Source: JAGGAG01 sp964638035 (GTDB taxonomy: Bacteria; Gemmatimonadota; Gemmatimonadetes; Gemmatimonadales; GWC2-71-9). From it: a stretch of DNA of 64,000 bases. This document shows, one piece after another, positions 25,857-33,980 of the stretch; position 1 is the first letter of the stretch; each line of letters opens with the position of its first letter. Below the pieces are notes generated by a model. That model made no database searches. It was given only the letters and a program-made list of their open reading frames with translations, and was not told the origin of the DNA. The translations under genes and the position numbers were made by a program. Location: positions 33,035-97,034 of the forward strand of contig CAZWXD010000011.1 of NCBI GenBank assembly GCA_964638035.1, given 5' to 3'.

Positions 25857-26317
25857 CGCCACGTCGTGGCATCACCCTGGTGGCGGTGCTGGTCCTGCTC
25901 CTGGTCCTCGGTGCCGTGCTGGGCGGCCTGCCCTGGATCCTCAAGGCAGAGGCCGTCGCGGCCCGGGACGACCTTGCCGCCCTCCGTGCCGACCTTGCCG
26001 CGCGAGCCGTGGTGGCCATGTCCCGCCGCTACCTGGAGGGGGCGCCACCCGAGAGCCTGGCGTCGCTGGTGGCGCAAATGCCACCGCCGGTGCACCTCGC
26101 GGGGGGCGCCATTGGCTACGCCGAGCTGGAGTTGCTGGACAGCATCCAGCTCGAGGTCGTGGCCCAGGGGTTCGCCGGCGAGCGCGGGGCCTCCCTGGCG
26201 CGGCAGCAGTTGTGTGTGCTGTTCGCGGTGCGGCAGGTGCCTGACTCGACCGGATCCCGGACGGCGATTCGTGCCGAGCTTCCGGCGGCGCAGGTGGAAT
26301 GCGGGAGCGGCCCCTGA
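25853..26317 (+). CDS. Minor pseudopilin, PilX/GspK-like
   Basis: A 154-residue protein. MTPRRG precedes ITLVAVLVLLLVLGAVLGG: the +5 residue is Ala, not Glu. Loss of Glu5 is typical of GspK, which caps the pseudopilus tip, although GspK is usually about twice as long. This makes a tip role plausible. The gene is the last of a three-gene overlap cluster. Confidence 0.65.
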   Translation: MTPRRGITLVAVLVLLLVLGAVLGGLPWILKAEAVAARDDLAALRADLAARAVVAMSRRYLEGAPPESLASLVAQMPPPVHLAGGAIGYAELELLDSIQLEVVAQGFAGERGASLARQQLCVLFAVRQVPDSTGSRTAIRAELPAAQVECGSGP

Positions 26318-26508
26318 GGCCAGCGGCCGGATCGGTGCAGTATGTGGGGCTGGGGTGCAGCTTTTGGCCCGCCCGATTGTTGGCGCGGCAAGGTGAGAAA
26401 GGCCATGCATTTGGGAGGGTGAGGCGGTTCCCCGGACGGCCCGCCGGAGCTAAGGTGATGCTGGTCAACTCCTTGCGGTACCAAGACATATCCTTCCAAT
26501 GCAACGCA

Positions 26509-26524
26509 TGGCATATGGGTTGCT
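26509..26524 (+). promoter_or_regulatory. Sigma-54 promoter of the pilMNOPQ operon
   Basis: TGGCATATGGGTTGCT matches the -24/-12 consensus with exact spacing. It shares TGGCATATG with the pilin 1 promoter. Confidence 0.72.
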
Positions 26525-26691
26525 CCTACCCCTAACGCCTTGCACCCCAGCGCGATCGGCTCGCCGGGCATGCTCCAGAAACTGGCTGGTGACTCAGAGC
26601 TTGACGATCCAGTTTGTCATGGAGTCGGTGACCGAGGGTTGGCGGCGCGGGCGGTACATCCTGACAGTATCACATAAGCTATTGATATCAT

Positions 26692-26714
26692 TGAGCTTGT
26701 TGGGTGCAAGCTCA
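26692..26714 (+). other. Hairpin in pilM leader
   Basis: TGAGCTTG (26692-26699) pairs perfectly with CAAGCTCA (26707-26714) across a 7-base loop, 78 bases before pilM. It has no T-run and could affect translation or serve as a protein site. Confidence 0.45.
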
Positions 26715-26791
26715 GCTTGGATTGGCGTTGACAAGCGGCGCAGGACTCGCCTGGCGTGGTCCTGCATAACCCCCCAACAACCGGGCACCAC

Positions 26792-27835
26792 ATGGCAATG
26801 TTCGGCCGGAAGCGGACAACCGTCGCTCTCGATATCGGCAGCGGGCTGATCAAGCTCGTGGCGATCCAGCACGGCTCGGGTGAGCCGGTGCTGACGAAGG
26901 TGGCGTTCACGTCGGTGGTGGACGACGCCATCGTCGAGGGTGAGGTCATGGACCCGGGCATCGTCGCGGACGCGATCCGCGGGCTGATGGCATCGGCCGG
27001 GGTCAAGGCGAAGCAGGTGGTGACGGCGGTGGGCGGCCGTGACGTGATCATCAAGAAGATCACGATGGACCGGATGAAGGAGGCCGAGGCGCGCGAGGTG
27101 ATCCGCTGGGAGGCGGAGCAGCACGTGCCGTTCGACATGGAGAACGTCGAGCTCGACTTCCAGATCCTGGATCCCGAGGGCGACGGCCTCCAGATGACGG
27201 TGCTGCTGGTGGCGGCCAAGCGGGAGCTGATCGAGACGAAGTTGACGCTCCTCTCGGACGTGGGCCTCGAGCCGAGCATCATCGACGTCGACGCCTTTGC
27301 GCTGCACAACGCGTTCGCCCTCAACTACCCCGAGGCGATGCGCGGCCTGGTGGGGCTGGTGAACATCGGGCACGAGGTGACCAACGTGAACGTGCTGGAC
27401 GACGGGGTGCCGGTGCTCACGCGTGACATCGCGGTGGGCGTGCGGCGGTTCCGCGAGGACATGCAGCGCGAGCGCGGCATGTCGGCGGACGAGGCCGACC
27501 GGATCCTGCAGGGTGGCGACACCACCCCGGAGCTCGAGCCGTTCCTGGAGACGCGGGGTGAGGAGATCGCGGTGGGCATCGAGCGCGCCGCGGCCTTCCT
27601 GCAGTCCTCGTCCCGCTCGTCCAGCACGCTGGGCCGGCTCTTCACCACGGGCGGCGGCGCCCGCATCCCGGGGCTCAACCGGGTGCTGGCCGACCGCCTG
27701 CGCCTCCCGGTGCAGCTGGCCAACCCGCTGGAGAAGCTGCGCGTCGCGGACGGCGTGCTCGACATGATGGTGATGGACGACGTCGCGCCGCTCCTGATGC
27801 TGCCGGTTGGCCTGGCCCTTCGTTCCGCCGCGTGA
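26792..27835 (+). CDS. pilM: Type IV pilus assembly ATPase-fold protein PilM
   Basis: A 347-residue actin-like protein (FtsA/PilM fold). Phosphate and adenosine motifs are visible: TTVALDIGSGLIKLVAI, GLVNIGHEVTNVNVL and FTTGGGARIPGL. PilM sits in the cytoplasm and binds the N-terminal tail of PilN, which here begins MMITVNLKPG as expected. ATG 26792 gives the usual start; ATG 26798 is three residues later minus one codon and less likely. It is the first gene of the pilMNOPQ operon. Confidence 0.93.
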   Translation: MAMFGRKRTTVALDIGSGLIKLVAIQHGSGEPVLTKVAFTSVVDDAIVEGEVMDPGIVADAIRGLMASAGVKAKQVVTAVGGRDVIIKKITMDRMKEAEAREVIRWEAEQHVPFDMENVELDFQILDPEGDGLQMTVLLVAAKRELIETKLTLLSDVGLEPSIIDVDAFALHNAFALNYPEAMRGLVGLVNIGHEVTNVNVLDDGVPVLTRDIAVGVRRFREDMQRERGMSADEADRILQGGDTTPELEPFLETRGEEIAVGIERAAAFLQSSSRSSSTLGRLFTTGGGARIPGLNRVLADRLRLPVQLANPLEKLRVADGVLDMMVMDDVAPLLMLPVGLALRSAA

Positions 27836-27854
27836 TCCCGGGAGCCCAACAGCC

Positions 27855-28565
27855 ATGATGATCACTGTCAATCTGAAGCCAGGCCTCAAGCGCAAGTCGG
27901 GGGGGTCGCCCCTTGCCGGCATCGGCGACCGGGTCAAGTCGGCCGTCGCGCAGGTCAGGGACCCGCTGCTCATCGCCGCCGTGGTGGCGTGGGTGGCGGT
28001 CGGGGGCTGGCTCTTCACCGTGTGGCAGAAGCAGAGTTCCGAGCTGGGTGACCTCGAGCCGCGGCTGGAGCAGGCCCGCGCCGAGAACCGCCGCTTCAAG
28101 GCGTTCATCCAGCAGAAGAAGAAGCAGGAGCTGATCCGCGACTCGCTCCTGGCGCAGATCGGCGTGATCAGCGAGGTGGACCGCGACCGCTACGTGTGGT
28201 CGCACGTGCTGGACGAGGTGGCGCAGGCGCTGCCGGCGTACACCTGGCTCACCGAGATCGCCCATGAGGGCCCGGCGGCGGGCGCGCCGGCCCAGCCGCA
28301 GCAGCGGGACACCACGACCACGGACAGCACGGTCACCCCGCCGCCCAGCTTCCGCATCCAGGGCCGCACGGTGGACATCCAGGCCTACACCAAGTTCCTG
28401 CGCCAGCTCGAGGCGTCACCGTGGATCGGGAATGTCCAGCCGGTGTCGGTCACGACGGTGGTGGAGCAGGAGCGGCCGGTGACCGCGTTCACCGTGAAGG
28501 CCAACTTCGTCACGGCCGATTCGGCGTACATCCGGACCGTGCCCCTCAGTCAGTCGGTGAGGTAA
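27855..28565 (+). CDS. pilN: Type IV pilus inner-membrane protein PilN
   Basis: A 236-residue bitopic protein. The N-terminal VNLKPG region contacts PilM. One transmembrane helix (about 37-58, PLLIAAVVAWVAVGGWLF) is followed by a coiled coil (SSELGDLEPRLEQARAENRR) and a periplasmic ferredoxin-like domain. A Pro/Gln/Thr-rich insert (about 140-165) is longer than in proteobacterial PilN. It follows pilM by 19 bases. Confidence 0.9.
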   Translation: MMITVNLKPGLKRKSGGSPLAGIGDRVKSAVAQVRDPLLIAAVVAWVAVGGWLFTVWQKQSSELGDLEPRLEQARAENRRFKAFIQQKKKQELIRDSLLAQIGVISEVDRDRYVWSHVLDEVAQALPAYTWLTEIAHEGPAAGAPAQPQQRDTTTTDSTVTPPPSFRIQGRTVDIQAYTKFLRQLEASPWIGNVQPVSVTTVVEQERPVTAFTVKANFVTADSAYIRTVPLSQSVR

Positions 28566-28568
28566 GCC

Positions 28569-29198
28569 ATGGCACTCACGCTTTCCGGCGACAAGCGCTC
28601 CAGTTCGATCCTGCTGATCCTGCTGGCGCTGGGCCTGGGCTATGTCGGCTACAACGGGCTCGAGGTGGCCAAGATCGGCGGGCTCAAGGCGCGCAAGGTG
28701 CGCATCGCGGCGATCCAGGACACCGTGCGGCAGCTCGAGGCCCAGACCGACACCGCCAAGAAGGAACTGGCACAGGGCACCGTGGAGGACCTGCGGCAGA
28801 AGCTCGAGGGGTACCGGGCGAGCCTGGGCCTGCTGCGCCGGCTCGTGCCCGAGCGCAACGAGGTGCCGAACCTGATCGACGACATCAGCACGCGGGCCAA
28901 GATCCGCGGCGTGAGCGTGGCCGACCTGCAGCCCCTGGGCGAGGTGGGCGGCCCGGCGCCGTTCAGCACGCAGCGCTACAACATGCGGGTCACCGGCCAC
29001 TATGACCAGATCGGCGAGTTCCTGGCCGACATTGCCTCGCTGCAGCGGGTGATCGTGCCGGGCGACCTGGTCCTGACACCGGCCGCCGCAAATGCGGCCA
29101 GGGCCCTGGGTGACTCCACCGGGGCGCTGCTCGACGCGAAGTTCCAGATCCGTACTTACGTGAAGTCCGCCGCGGAGGGAGACCCCAGTGGCACCTGA
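28569..29198 (+). CDS. pilO: Type IV pilus inner-membrane protein PilO
   Basis: A 209-residue bitopic protein: a transmembrane helix (about 12-30, SSILLILLALGLGYVGY), a coiled coil (VRQLEAQTDTAKKELAQG) and a PilO fold (YNMRVTGHYDQIGEFLADIA). It forms heterodimers with PilN in the alignment complex. It begins three bases after pilN and overlaps pilP by 11 bases. Confidence 0.9.
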   Translation: MALTLSGDKRSSSILLILLALGLGYVGYNGLEVAKIGGLKARKVRIAAIQDTVRQLEAQTDTAKKELAQGTVEDLRQKLEGYRASLGLLRRLVPERNEVPNLIDDISTRAKIRGVSVADLQPLGEVGGPAPFSTQRYNMRVTGHYDQIGEFLADIASLQRVIVPGDLVLTPAAANAARALGDSTGALLDAKFQIRTYVKSAAEGDPSGT

Positions 29199-30051
29199 TC
29201 GCCGATGGGCCGCGCTGCTGCTTGCCGTGGTGGTGGCGGCATGTGGCAGCTCGAAGAAGCAGGCCGAACTCGAGGCCGCCGAGGCTGCGAAGCTGGCGAC
29301 ACTCCGGGCGCGCACCGACAGCATCCGGAAGGCGCGCACGGCCGACTCCCTGCAGGCCGTGCAGTGGGCCGCGTGCAGCGACTCCACCCTGGCGGCGCTC
29401 AGCAAGACCGCCGCGGGTCGCCGCGCCCTCAAGAAGGTGCCGGCGGGTCAGGTGGCACCGGAAGTGACGGGCGCGTGCGGCGCGCAGAAGCTCACCCAGG
29501 CCGCCCTGGCTGCCCGTGGGGACTCGGCGGCGAGCAAGGCGGGTGGGGTAGACCAGCCGGCAGGTACCGCGGCAGGTACCGCGGCAGGAACCGCTGCAGC
29601 GGCAGCGCCAGCGGCGCCCCAGCAGGTCGCCCGGGCTGACTCTGCCCCGGCCATGCCGGCGCCCAGGGCGGTCGATTCACTCGACCCGCCGGCACCCGCG
29701 GAGCAGCAGGCGGAGGCATCGAGCGGCGACGTGCTCCGCGAGACCTACGCCTACGGCGGTGGCGCCCGCGACCCGTTCATGTCGCTGATCAACACGAAGT
29801 CGGCCGGTCCCGAGCTGGTGGACCTCCAGCTCGTGGCCATCTACCAGGACATGCGGTCGTCGGCGAACAGCGTCGTCGTGCTGCGTGAGAAGCAATCGGG
29901 CAAGCGGCACAAGCTGCGCACGGGCGACCAGATCGGCCGGCTGCGCGTGGCGCAGGTTCGTGCGAAGGATGTGGTGTTCACGGTGGAAGACTTCGGGTTC
30001 GAGCGCCAGGAAACTCTCTCGCTCCGCAAGCAGGAGGATGTAGCCCAATGA
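29188..30051 (+). CDS. pilP: Type IV pilus lipoprotein PilP
   Basis: A 287-residue lipoprotein with a GTG start; the lipobox VVVAAC gives Cys19. It is longer than E. coli-type PilP (about 175) because of a Lys/Glu-rich coil and a low-complexity Ala/Gly/Thr stretch (about 120-150, including AGTAAGTAAGTAA). The C-terminal part holds the PilP beta-sandwich: RDPFMSLI, LVAIYQDMR, LRTGDQIGRLRVAQV. It links the PilNO complex to PilQ. The nucleotide run behind the AGTA repeat (GGTACCGCGGCA units) may be prone to length change. Confidence 0.88.
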   Translation: MAPDRRWAALLLAVVVAACGSSKKQAELEAAEAAKLATLRARTDSIRKARTADSLQAVQWAACSDSTLAALSKTAAGRRALKKVPAGQVAPEVTGACGAQKLTQAALAARGDSAASKAGGVDQPAGTAAGTAAGTAAAAAPAAPQQVARADSAPAMPAPRAVDSLDPPAPAEQQAEASSGDVLRETYAYGGGARDPFMSLINTKSAGPELVDLQLVAIYQDMRSSANSVVVLREKQSGKRHKLRTGDQIGRLRVAQVRAKDVVFTVEDFGFERQETLSLRKQEDVAQ

Positions 30052-31907
30052 CGCGCCTGTTCCGTACACTGCTGGCTGCCGCCCTGGTCATGGGCGCGGC
30101 TCCCGCCCACGCGGCGGCGCCTCCGGCCGGCGAGCTGACGGCCGTACGCATCGTTGCGGCGCCTGGCCGGGTCGACTTCGTGCTCCGGGTGTCTGGCCCG
30201 GTGGAAGTCAGCGACTTCCTCCTGTCCTCGCCCGACCGCCTCGTGCTCGACCTCATGGGTACCACGCTTGGTGATGCCGGCGTGAAGCTCTACGACGGGG
30301 TCAACCGCGGCGGGATCACCAACGTTCGCTATGCCCAGTACAAGCCCGACGTGGTGCGGGTGGTGCTCGACCTCGAGTCGGCCCGGACCTACAAGGTCGA
30401 GAAGGCCGGCGGGGAGATCCGGGTGTCCTTCGGCACCGCGTCACCGGTGGCGTTCGCCGAGTGGAGCACGGACGGCAACGCCGCTGCGCAGGTGGTCAGG
30501 GCCTCGGCGTCCCGGACGGTCGCGGCGGCCGACGAGCCCGTTGCGAGCGAGGTTGACGCGGCCAGCCAGTTGCCGCGCGCCGCGTCGGCCCCGCAGTATG
30601 CCGGCCCCGAGGTGGGCGTGCCCCTGGAGCAGTCGACCGCCATGCGGTCGCGGCAGGAGCCGCGCATCACCGTCACGTGGGACCGGGCGAGCATCGCCGA
30701 CGTGGTGGCGGGCTTTGCCGCCTTCAGCGGGCGCACCATCATCCTGGGCAAGGACATCAAGGGTGAGGTGAACGCCGAGATCAAGAACCAGCCCTGGCCG
30801 CAGGCGTTCCAGGCCGTGCTGGCCACGCAGGGCCTCACGGCGCAGGAGATGCCCGGCGGGATCATCCGGGTGGATGCCCCGCAGGTGCTGGCCGCGCTCG
30901 ACTCGCTCGAGCCGCTGGAGACCAGCGTGGTGCGGATCAACTATGCCCAGGCGGCTTCGCTGAGCAAGACGGTGGAGTCGATCCTGACCAAGGGGCGCGG
31001 CCGCGTGATTGCGGACACGGCAAGCAACTCGCTCATCATCACCGACACGCGGAGCCGCGTGGGGCAGATCGCGGAGTTCACCCGCGGCCTCGACCTCAAG
31101 ACGCCGCAGCTGTCCATCCAGGCCAAGATCATCTTCGTGGACCGCTCGGACATCGAGCAGCTGGGCGTGCGGTACGACCTTGGCAGCGGCACCCAGTTCT
31201 TCAACAAGGTGGTGCAGCGCGTGGACCCGGCCACGGGTGAGTCGTTCGACCGGAACACCACCGTCGTGGACCTGGGCGGCAACCAGGTGGCTGCGGTTGG
31301 CAACGCCGACCAGAACATCATCGGCTCGGCGCTCGACCTGGTCTTCTCGACGGCGCTGGGCGGGTTCGACCTGACCGCGTTCCTCACCGCCCTCGAGACG
31401 GTCCAGCTCTCCGACGTGCAGGCCGAGCCGGTCATCTCGACCCTCGACAACCGCCCGGCCGACATCCTGGTCGGTGAGGAAGTCCCGCTCCGCGTGATCG
31501 ACGCGAGCTCGGTGGGTGTCGCCGGCCAGGCCCCGCGCGCGACGGTGCAGTTCCGCGAGGTGGGTATCCGCCTCACGGTGACGCCGCACGTGACGGCCAA
31601 CCGGCAGATCCTGATGAACCTGCGGACCGAGCGCTCGGCGGTGGTGCCCCTTGCCGCCGCGGACCTTGGCTTCATCTTCTCGAAGCAGCTCGCGACCAAC
31701 CAGCTCCTGGTGAACGATGGCGAGACGGCCGTGATCGGCGGCCTGACCGTCACCGAGGTGACCAAGGCCCGGTCCGGCATCCCGCTCCTGGGTGGCCTGC
31801 CGATCGTGGGCAAGCTGTTCTCCTTCAGCAAGGAAGAGGAGCGCCGCCGCGACCTGATTATCTTGGTCACGCCGCGGATCATCGACGACGGCCAGCCGAC
31901 GAACTAG
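30048..31907 (+). CDS. pilQ: Type IV pilus secretin PilQ
   Basis: A 619-residue outer-membrane secretin. Signal peptide to about residue 24 (AAPAHAAAP), one AMIN domain (about 30-125, which binds peptidoglycan), an STN/N0 domain (about 205-280), an N1/NolW domain (about 285-350, VVRINYAQAASLSKTVESIL) and the secretin core (about 365-615). VPLL-type motif reads SGIPLLGGLPIVGKLFS, followed by RRRDLIILVTPRI. Only one AMIN domain is visible; proteobacterial PilQ often has two. It overlaps pilP by ATGA. Confidence 0.93.
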   Translation: MTRLFRTLLAAALVMGAAPAHAAAPPAGELTAVRIVAAPGRVDFVLRVSGPVEVSDFLLSSPDRLVLDLMGTTLGDAGVKLYDGVNRGGITNVRYAQYKPDVVRVVLDLESARTYKVEKAGGEIRVSFGTASPVAFAEWSTDGNAAAQVVRASASRTVAAADEPVASEVDAASQLPRAASAPQYAGPEVGVPLEQSTAMRSRQEPRITVTWDRASIADVVAGFAAFSGRTIILGKDIKGEVNAEIKNQPWPQAFQAVLATQGLTAQEMPGGIIRVDAPQVLAALDSLEPLETSVVRINYAQAASLSKTVESILTKGRGRVIADTASNSLIITDTRSRVGQIAEFTRGLDLKTPQLSIQAKIIFVDRSDIEQLGVRYDLGSGTQFFNKVVQRVDPATGESFDRNTTVVDLGGNQVAAVGNADQNIIGSALDLVFSTALGGFDLTAFLTALETVQLSDVQAEPVISTLDNRPADILVGEEVPLRVIDASSVGVAGQAPRATVQFREVGIRLTVTPHVTANRQILMNLRTERSAVVPLAAADLGFIFSKQLATNQLLVNDGETAVIGGLTVTEVTKARSGIPLLGGLPIVGKLFSFSKEEERRRDLIILVTPRIIDDGQPTN

Positions 31908-31937
31908 CTGGGCGCGGCCGTCCCGAGCAGTACCACG

Positions 31938-31960
31938 AGCCCGGCTGGCAAGGCCGGGCT
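31938..31960 (+). terminator. Terminator of the pilMNOPQ operon
   Basis: AGCCCGGC (31938-31945) pairs with GCCGGGCT (31953-31960), followed by TGTGT. It lies 31 bases after the pilQ stop. Confidence 0.65.
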
Positions 31961-31966
31961 TGTGTC

Positions 31967-32070
31967 GTCAAGGCGTCAGGGCGTCAAGGCGTCAGGAGTC
32001 ATATGTTCACGATCGTGCACCCGGGCGTCCTGACGCCCTGACGCCTTGACGCCCTGACGTCCTGACGTCC
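31967..32070. repeat. Inverted octamer-array element B
   Basis: Left arm has about three and a half RGGCGTCA units (31967-31996). Right arm has GGGCGTCC plus five TGACGYCY units (32023-32070). The spacer contains the 10-bp palindrome CACGATCGTG. It lies between the pilQ terminator and aroC; the right arm ends three bases before the aroC ribosome site AGGAG. Confidence 0.88.
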
Positions 32071-32085
32071 CCCAGGAGCGACGAA

Positions 32086-33348
32086 TTGCACCTGACCTTC
32101 ACCACCGCTGGCGAGTCCCATGGCAAGGCCCTCGTCGCCATCGTCGAGGGGCTGCCGGCCGGGCTTCGCATCGCGGCGGAGTGGGTAGACCACGACCTGG
32201 CGCGGCGGATGCAAGGCTATGGCCGCGGTGCGCGGATGAAGATCGAGCAGGACCGGGTCGAGTGGATCTCGGGCGTGCGCGCTGGCGAGACCCTGGGGAC
32301 CCCGGTGGCCATGCTGGTTGCCAATCGCGACTGGGCCAACTGGGAAGACGTGATGGCCGCCGAAGGCTCCGGGGAGGTGCGCCGCCGACGCGTGACCCGT
32401 CCGCGGCCCGGCCATGCCGACCTGGTGGGCGTGCTCAAGTACGACCGGGTGGATGCACGCGATATCCTGGAACGCGCCAGCGCACGCGAGACGGTGGCAC
32501 GCGTCGCCGCCGGTGCACTGGCCCGGCGCCTGCTTGACGAGTTCGGGGTCGAGGTGGGGAGCCATGTGGTCTCGCTGGGCGGGATCGATGCGGCCCCCGC
32601 CGCCGTCCTCCCGGTGCCCCTCAACGAGCACGCCGACCAGTCGCCCGTCCGCGTGCTCGACCGGGCGTGCGAGGCGCGCATCGTGGCACGCATCGACCAG
32701 GCGAAGAAGGACGGCGACACCCTGGGCGGCGAGGTCGAGGTCGTGGTGCGCGGCCTGGTGCTGGGGCTCGGCAGCCACGTGAGCTGGGACCGGAAGCTCG
32801 ATGGCCGCCTGGCGCAGGCGCTCATGTCCATCCCGGCGGTGAAGTCGGTTGAGGTGGGGCTGGGGCGTGAGGCCGCCCGCCATCCGGGATCGGCGGTGCA
32901 CGATCCCATCGATGCCGATGGCGAGGGCGTGTCGCCCCATGGTGGCGATGCTCGCGGCGGGTTTCGGCGGCGGTCGAACAATGCAGGCGGGCTCGAGGGG
33001 GGAATGACCACGGGCGAGCCGCTGGTGGTGCGGGTGGGCATGAAGCCCATCGCCACCCTCATGAGCCCGCTGCCCACGGTCGACCTGGTGAGCGGGGCCG
33101 CGGCGACTGCGCAGAGCGAGCGCAGCGACGTGACGGCGGTGCCGGCAATGGGGGTGATCGCCGAGGCGATGGTGGCACTGGTGCTGGCGGATGCAATGCG
33201 GGAGAAGTTCGGGGGAGACAGCGTGGCCGAGATGCGCCGGAATTACGACAGCTATGTGCAGGCCCTCGGGGTCCGCTGGCGTGCACTCGCGAGCGACGTG
33301 ACACCGCTGGCTGGCGAGGCACACGCGGCGCCAGGGGTGCCCCGGTGA
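32086..33348 (+). CDS. aroC: Chorismate synthase
   Basis: A 420-residue enzyme that converts 5-enolpyruvylshikimate-3-phosphate to chorismate, using reduced FMN as cofactor; last common step of aromatic biosynthesis. Visible family motifs: TAGESHGKALVAIVEGLPAG at the start, RVTRPRPGHADLVGVLKY, RASARETVARVAAGALAR and SNNAGGLEGGMTTGEPL. Start TTG 32086 is supported by AGGAG seven bases upstream and by the family N-terminus beginning LTFTTAGESHG. It overlaps aroK by GTGA. Confidence 0.95.
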   Translation: MHLTFTTAGESHGKALVAIVEGLPAGLRIAAEWVDHDLARRMQGYGRGARMKIEQDRVEWISGVRAGETLGTPVAMLVANRDWANWEDVMAAEGSGEVRRRRVTRPRPGHADLVGVLKYDRVDARDILERASARETVARVAAGALARRLLDEFGVEVGSHVVSLGGIDAAPAAVLPVPLNEHADQSPVRVLDRACEARIVARIDQAKKDGDTLGGEVEVVVRGLVLGLGSHVSWDRKLDGRLAQALMSIPAVKSVEVGLGREAARHPGSAVHDPIDADGEGVSPHGGDARGGFRRRSNNAGGLEGGMTTGEPLVVRVGMKPIATLMSPLPTVDLVSGAAATAQSERSDVTAVPAMGVIAEAMVALVLADAMREKFGGDSVAEMRRNYDSYVQALGVRWRALASDVTPLAGEAHAAPGVPR

Positions 33349-33869
33349 GCGCGCGGCGGCACGTGATCCTCGTGGGCCTGCCCGGGGCGGGGAAGACCAC
33401 CGTGGGCAAGCAGGTCGCCGAGCGCCTCAGGTGCGAGTTCGTCGACGTGGACGCCATCATGACGCGGAAGATGCAGATGCCCGTGACCCGCATCTTCGCG
33501 GAGTACGGCGAGCCGCGATTCCGGGTGGTCGAGCACGAGGCGGTGATGGAGGCCCTTGGCAATGACCCCGCCATCCTTGTCCCCGGCGGCGGCTGGGCCG
33601 CACAGGAGGGCAACCTCGCGGCCGTGGGCGCCCGGGCGTTCGTGGTCTACCTCAAGTGCATGGCGACCACTGCGGTCAAGCGCGTGCAGGGGGGCGAGGC
33701 GCGTCCCGTCCTGACCGGCGAGGACCCATTCGCTCGCATGCGGGCCCTGCTGCAGGAGCGCGAGGCGTTCTACGCGCAGGCCGACGCCGAGGTCAAGACC
33801 GACATGAAGAGCGCGCCCCAGGTAGCCGAGGAAGTGGCGAGGCTGGCCCAGGCGCGTGCCGGCTGGTAG
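33345..33869 (+). CDS. aroK: Shikimate kinase
   Basis: A 174-residue P-loop kinase that phosphorylates shikimate at the 3-hydroxyl. Walker A is GLPGAGKTT; the shikimate-binding Asp is in FVDVDAIM; PGGGWAAQE matches the GGG motif of the family. Start GTG 33345 overlaps the aroC stop. In many proteobacteria aroK follows pilQ directly; here aroC is placed between them. Confidence 0.92.
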   Translation: MSARRHVILVGLPGAGKTTVGKQVAERLRCEFVDVDAIMTRKMQMPVTRIFAEYGEPRFRVVEHEAVMEALGNDPAILVPGGGWAAQEGNLAAVGARAFVVYLKCMATTAVKRVQGGEARPVLTGEDPFARMRALLQEREAFYAQADAEVKTDMKSAPQVAEEVARLAQARAGW

Positions 33870-33931
33870 CGCAGGGGCCACGCTGCTCCAGCACTGCCGG
33901 GCGAAAATGATGGGTGCGGCGCGCGCCGGAG

Positions 33932-33960
33932 TTGCGTGGCCGGGGCCGGTCGCGTTAGAT
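33932..33960 (+). promoter_or_regulatory. Candidate sigma-70 promoter of topA
   Basis: TTGCGT (33932-33937), 17-base spacer, TTAGAT (33955-33960), 20 bases before ATG 33981. The match is moderate; position in the 111-base gap fits. Confidence 0.4.
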
Positions 33961-33980
33961 AGGGCGCCCTGAGGGAGGCT

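Larger units (their letters stand above)
26318..26791 (+). other. Long intergenic region before pilM
   Basis: This 474-base gap is lower in GC than its surroundings. It holds the sigma-54 site at 26509 and the hairpin at 26692 listed separately. A 116-codon forward ORF (26499-26849) overlaps the pilM start out of frame and has no ribosome site or family likeness, so I do not call it. The 5' leader of pilM would be over 250 bases long from the sigma-54 site. Confidence 0.5.

Noticed and set aside
26499..26849. 116-codon forward frame in the pilM leader
   Set aside because: It overlaps pilM out of frame, lacks a ribosome site and shows no conserved feature.
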